Shown in pieces: positions 33,420 to 46,091 of a stretch of 64,000 nucleotides of DNA; positions within the stretch are counted from its first letter, which is position 1, and every line of letters begins with the position of its first letter. Made by a program: the position numbers and the translations under genes. Below the pieces are notes generated by a model. It made no database searches, was not told the origin of the DNA, and saw only the letters and a program-made list of their open reading frames with translations. This DNA comes from Liolophura sinensis (Eukaryota > Mollusca > Polyplacophora > Chitonida > Chitonidae): positions 75,011,005 to 75,075,004 of the forward strand of contig NC_088300.1 of NCBI RefSeq assembly GCF_032854445.1, in the 5' to 3' direction.

Positions 33420-34279
33420 AGTGTGTATGACACACATATGTAATGGCCCTTGCTGCATGGCACTGTGAACTACAGCGCTGTGTAATAATTTGTTCAAATA
33501 CGTTAAGGCTATTCTAATTTTATTTAATTATTTCAGGTTGCTCAGCCATCCATTTACAATACCTAGAGGTGGATAACTTCATAGCAAGGACATCGTTTAA
33601 GCCAACAGAGCGAGTTGTTGACGTGGTGCACAACTTAAGATATGCTAGCCTAACATTTAAACAGTATTTCGTTGAATTTTTTTTTTTTTTTTTTTTTTTT
33701 TTGTATTTCTGCAAGTAGAATTTCACAAACAAAACCCATTGACACTTTGCTGTGAGATTTATGGCTTGGTTCAGTTTGGCATTTCTACGTACGAATCAGA
33801 TGTTTCGGTCAAGCATAACGACACATATAAGCCATTACGGGTATAAGCATTGTCCAGACGTAGAACGCTGTATACATGAATACATATAGCTATTGTAGGG
33901 TTTCTTACAATATGAGAAGTTCCCGACTGAAAGGCTCCTGGGCTATATGAGGTATCAGCCCATTTTGTTTGATTGATGGGTATGATGGGTATATACGAGT
34001 TTAATTATGTCTGTTCTTGTGGATTTACACATGTATACAAGTATCGCCAGGCCATGTAGGCAATATCCTGCCACAGCTAAAGCGTCGCAGTTTGCTGACA
34101 AGCCCAGAGTTAAAGCATTATCGTGGAGATCCTAAGCTATCTGCAAGGGGGAACTGCTTGTCACTGTCGGTCTGTCGGTCTGATTAATTTGTGGGAAGCC
34201 GAAAATCAACGCATAGATCAGGGTACTCGTTACCCGTTAAATTTCCGGCCAGCCAAAAGATATGTACGATAACTCTAGT

Positions 34280-34700
34280 TTTCTTATAAATAAGCGATCG
34301 AAATCAACACTTAACATTTGATGTGTTGCCATAAATAGAAGACCCAATGCTTTTTTCTCGCCGTAAATGAGAGACCCAATGATTACTGTTTTGCATTAAG
34401 TTGGAGACCGAAAGGAAACTTAATATATAATGCTTACTTTGTTGTCATAAATAAACGATCCAATTCGACATATTTACTATTTTGTTAAAATTAAACGATC
34501 CAAGCAATCAGTGAAACATTTTTGTTATGAATAAAATATCCAACTGAACTTTCTGTGTAGTGCTTACAGTATTGTTATAAATACTAGATCTTATTCAACA
34601 CTCAGTAAAATTGACTGTTTTGTTACAAATAAAAGATCTAATTAAACACTCACTAATACTTACATTTTTTGTGAAAAAATGAACTATCTGAGCAATCAGT
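34280..34700. repeat. Degenerate minisatellite, about 55-60-bp units
   Basis: Seven or so diverged units sharing ttgttataaataaaagatc, caattcaacact and gcttactttg blocks. Confidence 0.65.
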
Positions 34701-35627
34701 ACGGTATTACGCTTTTTTGTTTTCTTGAGCCAATAATGTTTTGTTCTTAAAGTATCCAAAGATCAAATAAGTATGACAATATCATGGTATATGGACTTCC
34801 ATCATTACTTTATAGATGTACCTCCTCTCGATTTTTCAGTCAAAGAGTAGGGCTGAATAGCTACCTGAGATAGAACATCTATCTGAGATACACCTGTCTC
34901 TGGATGTAGGCCCTAGGTTCTTATAAAGGCATGAGAACTCATGTTCTGTTTTTTTTTTTGTTTTTGTTTTTTTCGCACTTGCACCGAGCCTAGATCCTAT
35001 GGTCTGATGACCTCGTAAAGTCACATTTGCCGTCATAAAATATATACAGGTGTATGGCAATATGTCACAAGATTTGAATGACAGAAGCGACCCTGTCCCA
35101 CACAGGTTGCCATACATGCATAACCCAGTGTGTCCATGTGCATGACGTCAGATTACTCCTGACAACAAAGACCGGGTCAAACGGCCCTATAAGCTCCTTT
35201 TTACACTGGTAAAGAAATAAACATAAAACATACTAGATGCTGTTTTGAAATTAAAGTGAAATTCCTTTCTTGTGACGGAGGAGGCAGGTATATCCTACTC
35301 GATCTTAGTTTTATATCGATAGAAAGCTGATGTGGCTTTTGTCTTTTATTTCCGCTATTCATCATTAAATTTCAGATAACAATACGTCACTTATATATTT
35401 ACATTTGACCCCGGAATGGCGTTGTACAGTTATCTCTGTGACGAAGAAGACGTATTTGACTTTTAGTCGTATTCATACAGGATTTAGTGATCTGCTGTCT
35501 TAATTGTATGCCTTAATCAACTTGTCCAAGCATGAAATTTTCTTACCCTTGTTATGCTCATAAATTTACATGTTTAAGGTGTTGTTGAACCTAATGTAGT
35601 ATACGGGATTTTTTGTCGAGAGTTAAA

Positions 35628-35920
35628 TGCAGTCCTGATGTTAGATTCTATCTTTCGCACTCAGGCACACATTACATCAGCAAGAATGCAGTCCTGATGT
35701 TAGATTCTATCTTTCGCACTCAGGCACACATTACATCAGCAAGAATGCAGTCCTGATGTTAGATTCTATCTTTTGCACTCAGGCACACATTACATCAGCA
35801 AGAATGCAGTCCTGATGTTAGATTCTATCTTTCGCACTCAGGCACACATTACATCAGCAAGAATGCAGTCCTGATGTTAGATTCTATCTTTCGCACTCAG
35901 GCACACATTACATCAGCAAG
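35628..35920. repeat. 59-bp minisatellite, five near-identical copies
   Basis: Units start tgcagtcctgatgttaga at 35628, 35687, 35746, 35805 and 35864. Only one substitution (ctttcg to cttttg in the third) is visible across the first five, so the amplification is recent. Confidence 0.95.
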
Positions 35921-35966
35921 TATGTAAGAATGTTCACCAGAATTTTATTTACACCTGAACATAAAT

Positions 35967-36135
35967 TTCTTTATTTATTTGATTGATGCTATCTGCCGTT
36001 CTCAAGAACATTTCACTTATACGACAGCGGCCACCATTATGGTGGGAAACTGGACAGGAGACCCACGGCCATCCGAAGCATGAGTAGCAACCTCAATTGC
36101 CGTGAGGCTTTGGGTCTTTGCGCCGTGCTGGCCAT
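35967..36135 (-). mobile_element. SINE-A copy, partial
   Basis: Reverse-oriented, from the tail (tttgattgatgctatctgcc) to the ctttgggtctttgcgccgtg segment near the head; 5' end missing. It forms an inverted pair with the next copy. Confidence 0.85.
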
Positions 36136-36225
36136 GCACAAAGGACATGAAGGTGTGCAGAAACAGCTGTATGATGTCGTTGACAACATATATTATCAAT
36201 AAAGTCCTTGATATAATCCAATTTG

Positions 36226-36318
36226 ATTTCCTCCCACCATAATGCTGGTCGCCGTCGTGTAAGTGAAATATTCTTGAATACGGCGTAAACACCAATCAAA
36301 TAAATAAATAAATAAATG
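36226..36318 (+). mobile_element. SINE-A 3' half
   Basis: Forward-oriented body and tail (cctcccaccataatgctggt, then gtgaaatattcttgaatacg, then (aaat)n). It lies 90 bp from the reverse-oriented copy, head toward head. Confidence 0.88.
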
Positions 36319-36684
36319 TATGAATGCGGGAGGATAACTCTATTATGGAATATCATAGAGAACTGTACCGATAGCATCCATCTGTTAGGTAAGCATGTTA
36401 CTTGTTTCGTTTTTACATGCAATTATACTGTGTTTTATGATAAAGGTGTTTACACGTCATTTAGACGTGTAAGAGAAACCGGTTATGTTTGTTCTGGCTA
36501 ATAAAATCACGATTTGATGTTAGGTCCGTGACAGATAAGTTATGTCGACACGAGTGATGTGGAAACGAAGACGAGGTGTGTGTTATATATGGTAAAGCTT
36601 TAAGGATTGTGGGATCCTGGTTATATGTCAAGATATTTCTGTCATGGTTAAAATGATTAGGTCATGAATTTCTTTGTTCTGCAG

Positions 36685-36740
36685 ATAAAAATGTCGTTAC
36701 CAATATAGACTTTGACTGGCAAATAAAGTGTGATATACCA
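36685..36740 (+). CDS. Candidate orphan coding exon (56 nt), gene unknown
   Basis: Strong acceptor ttctttgttctgcag/at and strong donor cca/gtaagt bracket 56 nt. One frame is open (KNVVTNIDFDWQIKCDIP). No adjoining exons were found and the peptide is not recognised, so this may be chance. Confidence 0.25.
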
Positions 36741-36916
36741 GTAAGTTATTAACTTCTATAAGTTCTTATTCTACTCTTCAGTTTACGTTTAATTCTGAGG
36801 CAATGTATATTGTATATAAAGATCACTGTGTTATCCAAAAGTGGACATGCCGTTGTATCACAGCCAAGTGATAAGCTATTTATGAAAGGTAGAAATTCAT
36901 CTTACTTAAGAAAGAC

Positions 36917-37010
36917 TCTGCCCGGTTTCCTCCCGCCATAATGATGGCCGCCGTCGTGTAAGTGACATATTCTTGGGCACGGGGTAAAACACGAATCAAA
37001 TAAATAGATA
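36917..37010 (+). mobile_element. SINE-A 3' fragment
   Basis: Body and tail only (gcccggtttcctcccgccat, then cgtcgtgtaagtgacatatt, then caaataaatagataaa). Confidence 0.85.
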
Positions 37011-37214
37011 AAACCTTAGGAAAGAATCTGGTTACAGATTGACATATTCCGAAAAAATTGCTACCAAACCAGCCAACACACAGAAATCAGTCACCAGCTA
37101 CATAATCCACACAGCTAGCCTATTCATTTATAAAGCCAGTACTCAATCCTTACTGTCATTTGCCCAGTCAAAAACATAACATTTAAGTCCATCAGATAGC
37201 AGTACTTGTGTGGC

Positions 37215-37865
37215 CAGGGGACAGTCAGGCCAGAGTACAGGTGTTCAGGGGACAGTTAGGTGAGAGTACAGGCGTTCAGGGGACAGTCAGGCCAGAGTAC
37301 AGGTGTTCAGCGGACATTCAGGCCAGAGTACAGGTGTTCAGGGGACTGTCAGGCCAGAGTACAGGTGTTCAGGGGACAGTTAGGTGAGAGTACAGGCGTT
37401 CAGGGGACAGTCAGGCCAGAGTACAGGCGTTCAGGGAACATTCAGGCCAGAGTACAGGTGTTCAGGGGACAGTCAGGCCAGAGTACAGGTGTTCAGGGGA
37501 CAGTTAGGTGAGAGTACAGGCGTTCAGGGGACAGTCAGGCCAGAGTACAGATGTTCAGGGGACAGTCAGGCCAGAGTACAGGTGTTCAGGGGACTGTCAG
37601 GCCAGAGTACAGGTGTTCAGGGGACAGTTAGGTGAGAGTACAGGTGTTCAGGGGACAGTTAGGCCAGAGTACAGATGTTCAGGGGACAGTCAGGCCAGAG
37701 TACAGGTGTTCAGGGGACAGTCAGGCCAGAGTACAGGCGTTCAGGGGACAGTCAGGTGAGAGTACAGGCGTTCAGGGAACATTCAGGCCAGAGTACAGGC
37801 GTTCAGGGGACAGTTAGGCCAGAGTACAGGTGTTCAGGGGACAGTCAGGCCAGAGTACAGGCGTA
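37215..37865. repeat. 31-bp minisatellite, about 21 copies, with 124-bp higher-order period
   Basis: Units alternate ggggacagtcaggccaga and gtacaggtgttca. A ttaggtgaga variant recurs about every 124 bp (37255, 37380, 37504, 37628), showing amplification in blocks of four. Since 31 is not a multiple of three and the unit lacks stops, overlapping 60-107-codon frames appear in several phases; they are not genes. Confidence 0.94.
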
Positions 37866-38234
37866 TGATATACTACGGGCGTCGCAAATGAATCATGAAA
37901 CAGTAATGTCCACACGTCAAATATTAACTCTCAGATTCTACAGGTATGCGGATAGTGATTCAAGATTTCAACAGTGTGCCTCAGGGTGTAATATCTGATT
38001 TGTAAGCTGTGTTTAATTGCATAACCTCGGGTGGGTCTGAGTTTCAAATGCGAAGGCACGAGATGTTTTGTTGATAACAGACATCCCAACGCAAAGTTAA
38101 CGTGTTTACCATACATCTATAAATATGCGCTGGTTGAGGTTGTCTTTGTGTGGGTGGCTATTACGTTACGATTGAATCCTTATCTGAGACATATGAGATG
38201 TTACACGCATTTATCATTGAAACTGGGGTCAGTC

Positions 38235-38508
38235 TATAGGCCACTCATTATCAGTCCTACAGACCACACATTATCAGTCCTATGGACCACGCATTATCAG
38301 TTCTATAGACACACGTTATCAGCCCTATAGATCAAATATTATCATTAATATAGGTCACACATTATCAATCCTATAGGTCACACATTATCAGCCCTATAGA
38401 CCACACATTATTAGCCCTATGGATTACATATTATCCGTCCTATAGACTACACATTATTAATCCTATTGACTGTACATTATCAGTCCTATAGAACACACAT
38501 TATTATAC
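38235..38508. repeat. Degenerate 22-25-bp minisatellite, about 11 copies
   Basis: Repeated cacacattatcag and tcctatagac blocks with many substitutions. Confidence 0.82.
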
Positions 38509-38511
38509 GGG

Positions 38512-38820
38512 AGTGGGTCGTGGTTAAGTGGATAAGGTATTTCAATCCCTACGTCACCCAAGACATGGGCTCATGCCCATTCTCGGAGAAATCAGGACAT
38601 CCCTGTTTCCATCGTTCTTGAGGCGTTTAGTGGCAACAATAAGTGTAAGGTGCATTCATGTGTGGTCTTACAAAGAGGTTGACATGGCCCCTCCACCAAG
38701 CAGGCGTATGGCATACGTGGAAAAGCTTGATGCATGGTTTATTTCAGGGACTTCAGGCTTCCTCTACCAATAAAAATTGTCGTCATGGTGTGTAAGTAAA
38801 AAATCTTTTGAATCAATCAA
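38512..38820 (+). mobile_element. Possible SINE with tRNA-like head
   Basis: Starts with a tRNA-like segment (gtggttaagtggataaggta, A-box-like, and catgggctcatgcccattct) and ends in a block recalling the SINE-A tail (ctctaccaataaaaattgtc, then aagtaaaaaatcttttgaat). Family assignment is uncertain. Confidence 0.4.
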
Positions 38821-39545
38821 AACATATTATATTTCCCAAGAAGTCATGACTACAGTTTAATCACCGGTTTTGTATGCTATCTGTCGTATCGACTCGTTGA
38901 ATTCGATAAATTGATTGAAAATAGGACAAGTTTATTTCAAAAACTGCTTACAGGCGTCACCGGGTGTCAAATGGTACAACCGCATAGAATAATGCTTCTC
39001 CTGGTTTCAGTCGACTATAATGGACTGGGTCGACTCGACAATCGCTAAGTCTGAACGCGTCATTTATCAGTGAAACGACATTCCATGTACCACTGATAAC
39101 GTGGTGATGTCGTTTTGCTTAGATATATAGAAAACCATTGAAGTCACTGCGATATATTTTCAAATACCAAACAAGTTTTTGGAAAGCATTTGATAGTATA
39201 TTTTATAGGCTATCCAAAATGTGAGAAATCCAGTTAAACTCATTTTAACTTAACATGTATGTATTAAAACAATATGATCATGTAATGTTTATTACTACAG
39301 TATGGATATCTAAGGTATTCTGCTCCATATTGTGTTAATTGCATGGCTCCATATTTTAGATTTTCCGTGGCTACACACAATATATAATCTAGTTTTGTAA
39401 CCGGATGGTTCTCCTCCATGTTGTTGATGGGCACATTAAACCCTTTGGTGGGGTGAAAACATACAAATTTGACTGAGGGTTCATAAAGTTTGTTAATTAA
39501 AAAGGCGTTTTGTGATGAACAGATTGTTTTCAGCGTTTACGTTGA

Positions 39546-39895
39546 GCTGTAATGTTTGATGATTGAGAAGTGTGATGACTGCGATGTTTGATGACTGAGA
39601 TGTGTGATGCCAGAGAAGTTTGATGACTGAGATGTGTGATGACTGAGATGTGTGATGACTGAAATGTGTAATGACTGAGATGTGTGATGACTGAGATGTG
39701 TGATGACTGAAATGTGTAATGACTGAGATGTGTGATGACCGAGATGTTTGTTGCCTGAGCTGTGTGATATCTGAGATGCTTGACGACTGAGATGCATGAT
39801 GACTCAGATGTGTGATGACTGAGATGTTTGATGATTGGGATGTGTGATGACTGATGTGTTTGATGATTGAAATGTGTGACTGAGATAAATGGGAC
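39546..39895. repeat. 16-bp minisatellite, about 21 copies
   Basis: Units of gatgactgagatgtgt with frequent one- or two-base changes, across about 350 bp. Confidence 0.9.
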
Positions 39896-39965
39896 TATTT
39901 ATAGCTATCCTATACTAATATTAGTTAACATTCTTAGAGAACACTGTGATGAAAAATTTGTAAAC

Positions 39966-40185
39966 TTACAGATAAAATGTGTGCCAATCGATGGTAACTC
40001 AACATCCATAAAACCAAAGTTACAGATAAAAGCGTGTCGATCGATGGTAAGTCAATATCCATAAAACCAAAGTTACAGATAAAATGCGCGCCAATCGATG
40101 GTAAGTCTATATCCATAAAACCAAAGTTACAGATAAAATGCGCGCCAATCAATGGTAAGTCTATATCCATAAAACCGAAGCAGGT
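39966..40185. repeat. 53/54-bp repeat, four copies
   Basis: Copies begin ttacagataaaa at 39966, 40020, 40073 and 40127 and include ccaatcgatggtaagt and atccataaaaccaaag. With a 54-bp period the frame stays open through several copies in both directions, but the peptide is simply the repeat. Confidence 0.88.
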
Positions 40186-40876
40186 AATTTGTAGATCTAC
40201 TCCATTTGTTTTTGTAAAGTATTTACGGAACACAATTTTTTTCTTAAGTCTTTTTCTTCGCTGAATTATTTCACTTGACTTGCACGATGGTGATGAAATT
40301 TATGGTAAATATAACCCAAATATTGTTGGCTGCTATGGTCATTGTTTTTGGTTTTTGTAAGATGGACCGAAATGGCTATCCCCAATGTAGATCATGTACA
40401 AGCTTCTGGTCAAAGAAGTTTTAATTGAGACTTTAGATTTTGGTTGAAGGCCCGCTGACCGAGCCTGTGATAACACAGGTATATAAATAAACAAGATAAA
40501 ACACTGTGTGCTGATTAAATTACACGCTTGAACACATATAAAGTGGTAATTAGCGTTCATAGATCGCATCAATCTGGGGGGAAACACGACGAGAGCTTGT
40601 TTAGAAAAGAATTAAAACTGCTGATAATTCGAGGTCGGGTTATTATATAGATACTTTTTTCTAATGACGCGTAATAGTCTGTGTATGTTTTGTGGTGATA
40701 ACGAGACTATATGAGCCAGATAGGTATCACAAAGCTTACATTCCTCATTGAGAACGCTGTGGTTTAATAGGCGAGTTAAACACGATGATAAATTGTTGAT
40801 AAGACCACTTTGGTTAATGAAGCTTGTCAAAACCGTAAAACGTGCGGGGGATAATTTACCATGTGTAAACTATCCG

Positions 40877-41000
40877 TGATATTTATTTATTAATTTTTTT
40901 ATTTTTTATTTATTTATTTGTTTATTTTTTTTAATTTGTGTTACGCCGTAATTAAGAATATTTCACTTGCATGTACTAGGCGGTCAACATTTTGATGGGG
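40877..41000 (-). mobile_element. SINE-A tail fragment with expanded A/T tail
   Basis: Reverse-oriented (gtgttacgccgtaattaaga, then atttcacttg) preceded by about 50 bp of expanded (ttta)/T sequence. Confidence 0.75.
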
Positions 41001-42134
41001 TCTCGTCTATTGTAGACGTATGTGAGAGTTAGGTCACAAAGAAGCTATTATGTCTAACAATTCTGTGGACCTCACTAACTTTATAGTGTGTGTACAACTG
41101 GTGTGTACATGCCACAATGTCACCCAGCAACTGTATGTAATTGGATTGTTCTCACAGTACAAAAGCTACTGCATGGCCGTGACTGAAATATTTCAGTATA
41201 CACATTACTTCCCAATTTTCCCCATGAATTAACTGTGTGTATAAACTCTTTTTTTCCCACTCAGCAAATGTGTAAATAGCCGCGAGGTTCCTCCTATAAA
41301 AAAACTGTGTCTGTCGACCTACAGTCGTGTATGTACATGAACGATGCTTGTGCGCCTATTTACCAATATCATTTCATAGCGGTGCATAATCTCGGCTAAC
41401 ATTTTCAAGTTATGATGTTTTTAATTAATGGTTTATGAATAAATCATTATTCATAAGAATGCAGACTTAATCCTACAGATTTCTGTATGTCAATGACAAA
41501 GGCCCGCTTTGATATTCTCACAGAACCTGTTATTATGATATGTACAGGAATATGTCAGCGTAAGTCCCACGAAACACAATCTGACAATTGTATTGCCCGT
41601 AACTTTAGTAACCGGTTTCTGTACATATTCACATATGTAGCAGGAATCTCTTTTTGCACCTCAGCGAATACACATTGTTAGCAAGAGTGCAACGGACCTG
41701 AAGTTGTCTTCTGAAATTTCAGTTTGAATTTATTTATCACTAGTTGTTAAAACTTGTTTTATATCAGAACGAGATGAAAGAGATTACACTAGCACCTTAC
41801 TGTAAACTATGGTTTTTCGTTTATAGAGAGTGTTTAAAAACTATGACCATTATCAGTCAGTATCTAAATGGTAAATCTAATGGATTCTGCATAAATTCTG
41901 CAAAATTAAACTTAATTGCACTAGAGAAATTACCCATGATCCTTTACATAACCTCATCTGATAAAACAAATGTCTGCCATCTCATCTATTATGCCGTTAT
42001 AGTCACGAGGTTAGACTTGATCACATTGTTTGCTTGGGAAGTAGCGCTACTTTCAGCAATATTTCAGTGACTTGACAAATAATTGTGCATGCCGGAACTG
42101 GAACGCCATGTGGAAGGCATGGACGTTATTCTCG

Positions 42135-42300
42135 ACTATTCCCTGGAAGGGCCATTCCGTGAATACACCATTCCCTGGAGCTGCAATTCCAGGGAGATGT
42201 AATTCTCTGAGGATTTCATTCTCTGGGAGTGCCATTCTCTGTATGTGCCATTCTGGAGATGCCGCTCTCTCGAGAAGCCATTCTGTGAGTGCCAGTGTGC
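42135..42300. repeat. Degenerate short repeat, about 22-bp units
   Basis: Repeated ccattctctg/ccattccctggag with spacers (gagtgccattctctg, gaagccattctgtgagtgcc). Confidence 0.6.
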
Positions 42301-43056
42301 TTCGTATATAGACCAGATGGGTGGTTCACTGACCGGGTAGAATACCTGGTGAATTATGATTGATATTTGGCGGGAAACAGCTGCATGGCGTACGTCCCAG
42401 AGTAAAGGCTGTTGTTCGGGATTTATGTGTTTAGATATGAGTTGTCTGATCGACAGATGGGATCAATTGATTTTATGATATTAATGGTTAATTTGTCGAT
42501 CGATTTGCTGTTTTATTATGCTTGCCTGGCGTTCTTGATAGAAAACCGGATGAAGTGTGAAAACTGACCTGCAATGTCACACTTACGTATGTTAAGGAGG
42601 CCGTGACTGAATTTGAATTGATATAAATGTAATGTGAAACAGCCGTTTATCAGTTCATGAACTCTACCGTCTTAAAAAAAATGTGACCTGCTTTTTTGTA
42701 CTTGCATAGAATATCTTATACGATAACAGAAACTAATGTACGAAGAGCGCATACAAATTATCGCTGCCACCGAAACCATTTGCATATCAGCCTCAGTGAC
42801 AAATCGGTATGCGAATGACAGAGCCGACAGTTAAACAAGGTGTCCATCGGTTGGGCGTGACCTTTAAGGGCTGGGCGTCACCCACATTCCATCTCAACAT
42901 CCAAGGAATGTAGATAGGCATATAATTGATATTATACGGGCATAATAGACCGTTATTCGAGATAATCATGAGCCTCAAAGCATGACACTTTCTCCACCAA
43001 CACACTTAGTATCGAGATTTCATGTTCACCATGAGCAAGATCTGGCTTTTGCTACT

Positions 43057-43455
43057 AACCCATTGTGGGTATGTGGGGTTTTGTGGGTATGTGGGGTGTT
43101 GTGGGTATATAGGGTTCTGTGGGTATGTGGGGTTCTGTTGGCATGTGGGGTTGTGTGGGTATTTGGTGTTCTGTGGATATTTGGGTTTTGTGGGTATGTG
43201 GGGTTCTGTGGGTATGTGGGTTGCTGTGAATATGTGGGATTCTGTGGTATATGGGGTTCTGTACTATATTGGGTTCTGTGGGTAATTGGGTTCTGTGGAG
43301 ATGTGGGTCCTGTAGGTATGTGGGGGCTCTGTGGGTATGTGGGGCTCTGGGTATGTGGGGCTCTTCTGGGAATGTGGGGCCCTGTGTATATGGGGTTCTG
43401 TGGGTATGTGGGTTCTTGTGAATATGTTAGGTTCTTGTGAATATGTTAGGTTCTT
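43057..43455. repeat. 21-bp minisatellite, about 19 copies
   Basis: Units of gtgggtatgtggggttctgt with length and base variation. The seven-codon period keeps a 152-codon frame open on the plus strand, giving a Gly/Cys/Val/Trp-rich repeat peptide. Confidence 0.9.
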
Positions 43456-43833
43456 GTATATGTATTTAACAACATGAAAGCCTCAACGTTTTCGGTACTA
43501 TGTAGGATATCAGTATGCTAGCCACCACATTCTTTCAGTATGGCGTCCATCCGTCATCAGCATCGCTAATCGTGATCATACTGCAGATGACATTAAATGT
43601 ACAAACATCTTATCATTTTCTGAACATTGTGAACTTTCCTGCCCGGAAACCCAGGTGTTAATTAAAGAATACATAAAAGACTGATTTTTATTTCTAAATC
43701 TGAAGTATATGAGGTGGCCTAACATCTAAAAGTACAAAAAAGTTCCTTTACTTTCTTCTTGGGGCGTAAATATGGCTTTCAACTACGGTTTTCCCAATGC
43801 TCAGCGGTCAGTCCAATAATTTAGCAGTCTGGG

Positions 43834-43978
43834 GCCATTTGTTAAAACGTGTATTAAAGTTAATCCAGCCTTAAATCTTAATGCCAGTCTCACCGTGAAA
43901 TAAAGTACATGGAACTTCAGTCTGGACTAAAGTTAACACCGAGATTAATAAGTTTTAATACACCTTTGAACAACTAGG
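43834..43978. mobile_element. MITE-like foldback element
   Basis: About 140 bp with imperfect terminal inverted repeats: left ttgttaaaacgtgtattaaa, right (reverse complement) ttgttcaaaggtgtattaaa, and the pairing continues inward (agttaatccagcc against the reversed agtctggacta). No coding capacity. Confidence 0.65.
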
Positions 43979-43983
43979 CAATG

Positions 43984-44160
43984 ATGTGGTGGCGTCAACG
44001 GGGATAGTTGTCAATAACTACTGAAGGGAGAGCTCGAATGGGGAGCGCTATGCTGGTCTTGCCTTCCTCGAAAGCGTCATTCTGGAATATTTCCGACCAT
44101 TGGCGGAAAATATGTCTAAAATAGAAGGGCTATAAATATGCCTCATAAATGAAAAAAGAA
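43984..44160. repeat. Dispersed duplicate, copy 1 (partner at 47100-47270)
   Basis: Shares with the partner gagctcgaat, agcgct, ctggt, tttcc/cttcc, tttc(c/t)(g/a)accattgg and cggaaa in the same order over roughly 170 bp. It begins directly after the MITE-like element. Nature unknown. Confidence 0.6.
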
Positions 44161-46091
44161 TTCTAATTTTTGCATTTTTTTTGCAAACTTATTCTTCGTT
44201 TTACAGTACCTTTGCAGGTTTACTTAAACCACCGATCTTTTGCAAGTTACTGAAAGGTACACAAATGTATAAAATACTGATGAAAAGACAATTATCATAA
44301 ACAACACTAAAATGAGCAAACGACCACACGTGCATAGCCGACAGCTCATTGCGACAAAGGGCCTCCGCACAGATACTGAGATCGGGATAAACTTTACCAT
44401 TACGAAGCGAATTATGCTTTATATTCTGTGGGTCATCAAGATGACCATTTAAAATATAGGAATCTATTTCTAAGTTTAGACACTAAGGTCAATCCAGTAT
44501 AGGAAGTCAAGCAATTATTTTGCAATTCTCTGCAACATTCGTTCGTTTTGAGCGTCAGTGCATGGGATAGACAAGACCCAGTGTGTGAAGTTTGTTCTTC
44601 AAGAATTGAAAATTATTGGTTACATCATAATATAAGATTTGCTAAACTTGTTTAGCCAGTTCGGCGTGTTCAGAAATTACCTAAAAGTGTTTTTTTGACG
44701 CTTGCAAAATTTAACAGGTTTTTACGAGTTAATTCCTATATAGAGTCATAACCTCGTCCAAATTATCTACATGTAAACTGGCAGGTGAAAGGATAGACGG
44801 ATAAACTTGTCTATACGTATGCTCACAACAATACCGCTTGCTGGAGAAATTTCCGGAATTTTGTCCTTTTCTAAAAATAAAGTTAGCTCGGTATATAAGT
44901 ACATATGGACAAACTATTTTTTTAAATTTGCCGATGAATGAACACTACTAATTTATGACACGAATGAATTTATAAATATAAACTTTGCATTGCCAAAGCT
45001 GTGTTGACTTATATCACTTTCGACAGAGTTAATGAAAACCGTGTTAGAAAATACCTTTTTGGCGGTAACTAACAGTTATTACATTAATATGACACTGATT
45101 TTACAACTGTAATGTCTCTAAACATAACTGTGAACATAATTTATGGAATCTATGAATATCTATAGTCATTTTTCAAGGAAGCAGACAGTGTCACGAGAAG
45201 CTCGTTGTAAAAAGTGCATGCGGTTTAGAAACACTAATCAGAATACTGATCAGACTGTTGATCAGATTAAGCTCATCGGCTGTTAAGTAGAGAACAGGTT
45301 TGTCCACTCCAGTCTGCTCAAATACCACCGGAAGTCAGTTTTACACATCGTCATGCGTCATTGCGTTTCCAGATCTAAAGCAAACTCTTCATTCCCTGAC
45401 GTGTGTCCTGTGAAATAAGCAATTGATTATACAACTTTGGTAGCTCAGAGTATCTTTTAAGTCACATGAAAATAAGTTCAAGTATCAAAGTTAATTAGGA
45501 CAAACAAATTCCTCATTTCACTTACAAAAAGTCAACAGGTTCTACTTTAAAAAGGCCTCGAGTTCAAATCCGGATAGTATTTGTTAAAAAGTATCTTACG
45601 TATATCTAGATCTATTCAAATACACCATCACTAACTCAGCCATGAAATTCACCCAATCAATCAATCAATCAATCGATCAACAATTCAGTTATTATGCAAT
45701 ATTATTAACGACATTTATTTTGAATCCTTCAATCACAGGATAAGAATACGACTACAATGATTGACAAAACAGCTGAGACATATGGTCCACACAGAACTGA
45801 ATAGCTTAACTTTCGTTCTATGATCTAACAATTAATGAAGATTGTTTAATCCTTTTCCAGACCTTCTGATGGGAAGAAATCACAACCGATAATATAATCT
45901 GTATTAAAGACTTTGCCGTTTTATTCTCAATTTTTCAATTTGTAGCAAAACTAACTCCTTAATAACCGTTGCATTACGGAGAAGAAAGCTCTTGTCGACA
46001 TGGCGGACATCGGTCAGACTGATTTAAATTTTGATCCGGGAATAGACAAATCACTTGAAATGAAGTATGCATGTAAATGTCCATGTGATCT

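Noticed and set aside
37260-37998. Series of 61-107-codon repetitive plus-strand frames
   Set aside because: A 31-bp stop-free unit yields the same peptide in shifted phases; starts recur every 124 bp because of the repeat.
39934-40264. Frames of 76-99 codons on both strands with an 18-residue repeat
   Set aside because: They follow from a 53/54-bp tandem repeat; one copy is 53 bp, which breaks a shared frame.
42982-43440. 152-codon Gly/Cys/Trp-rich frame
   Set aside because: It is the translation of a 21-bp minisatellite; no signal peptide or domain is evident and units vary in length.
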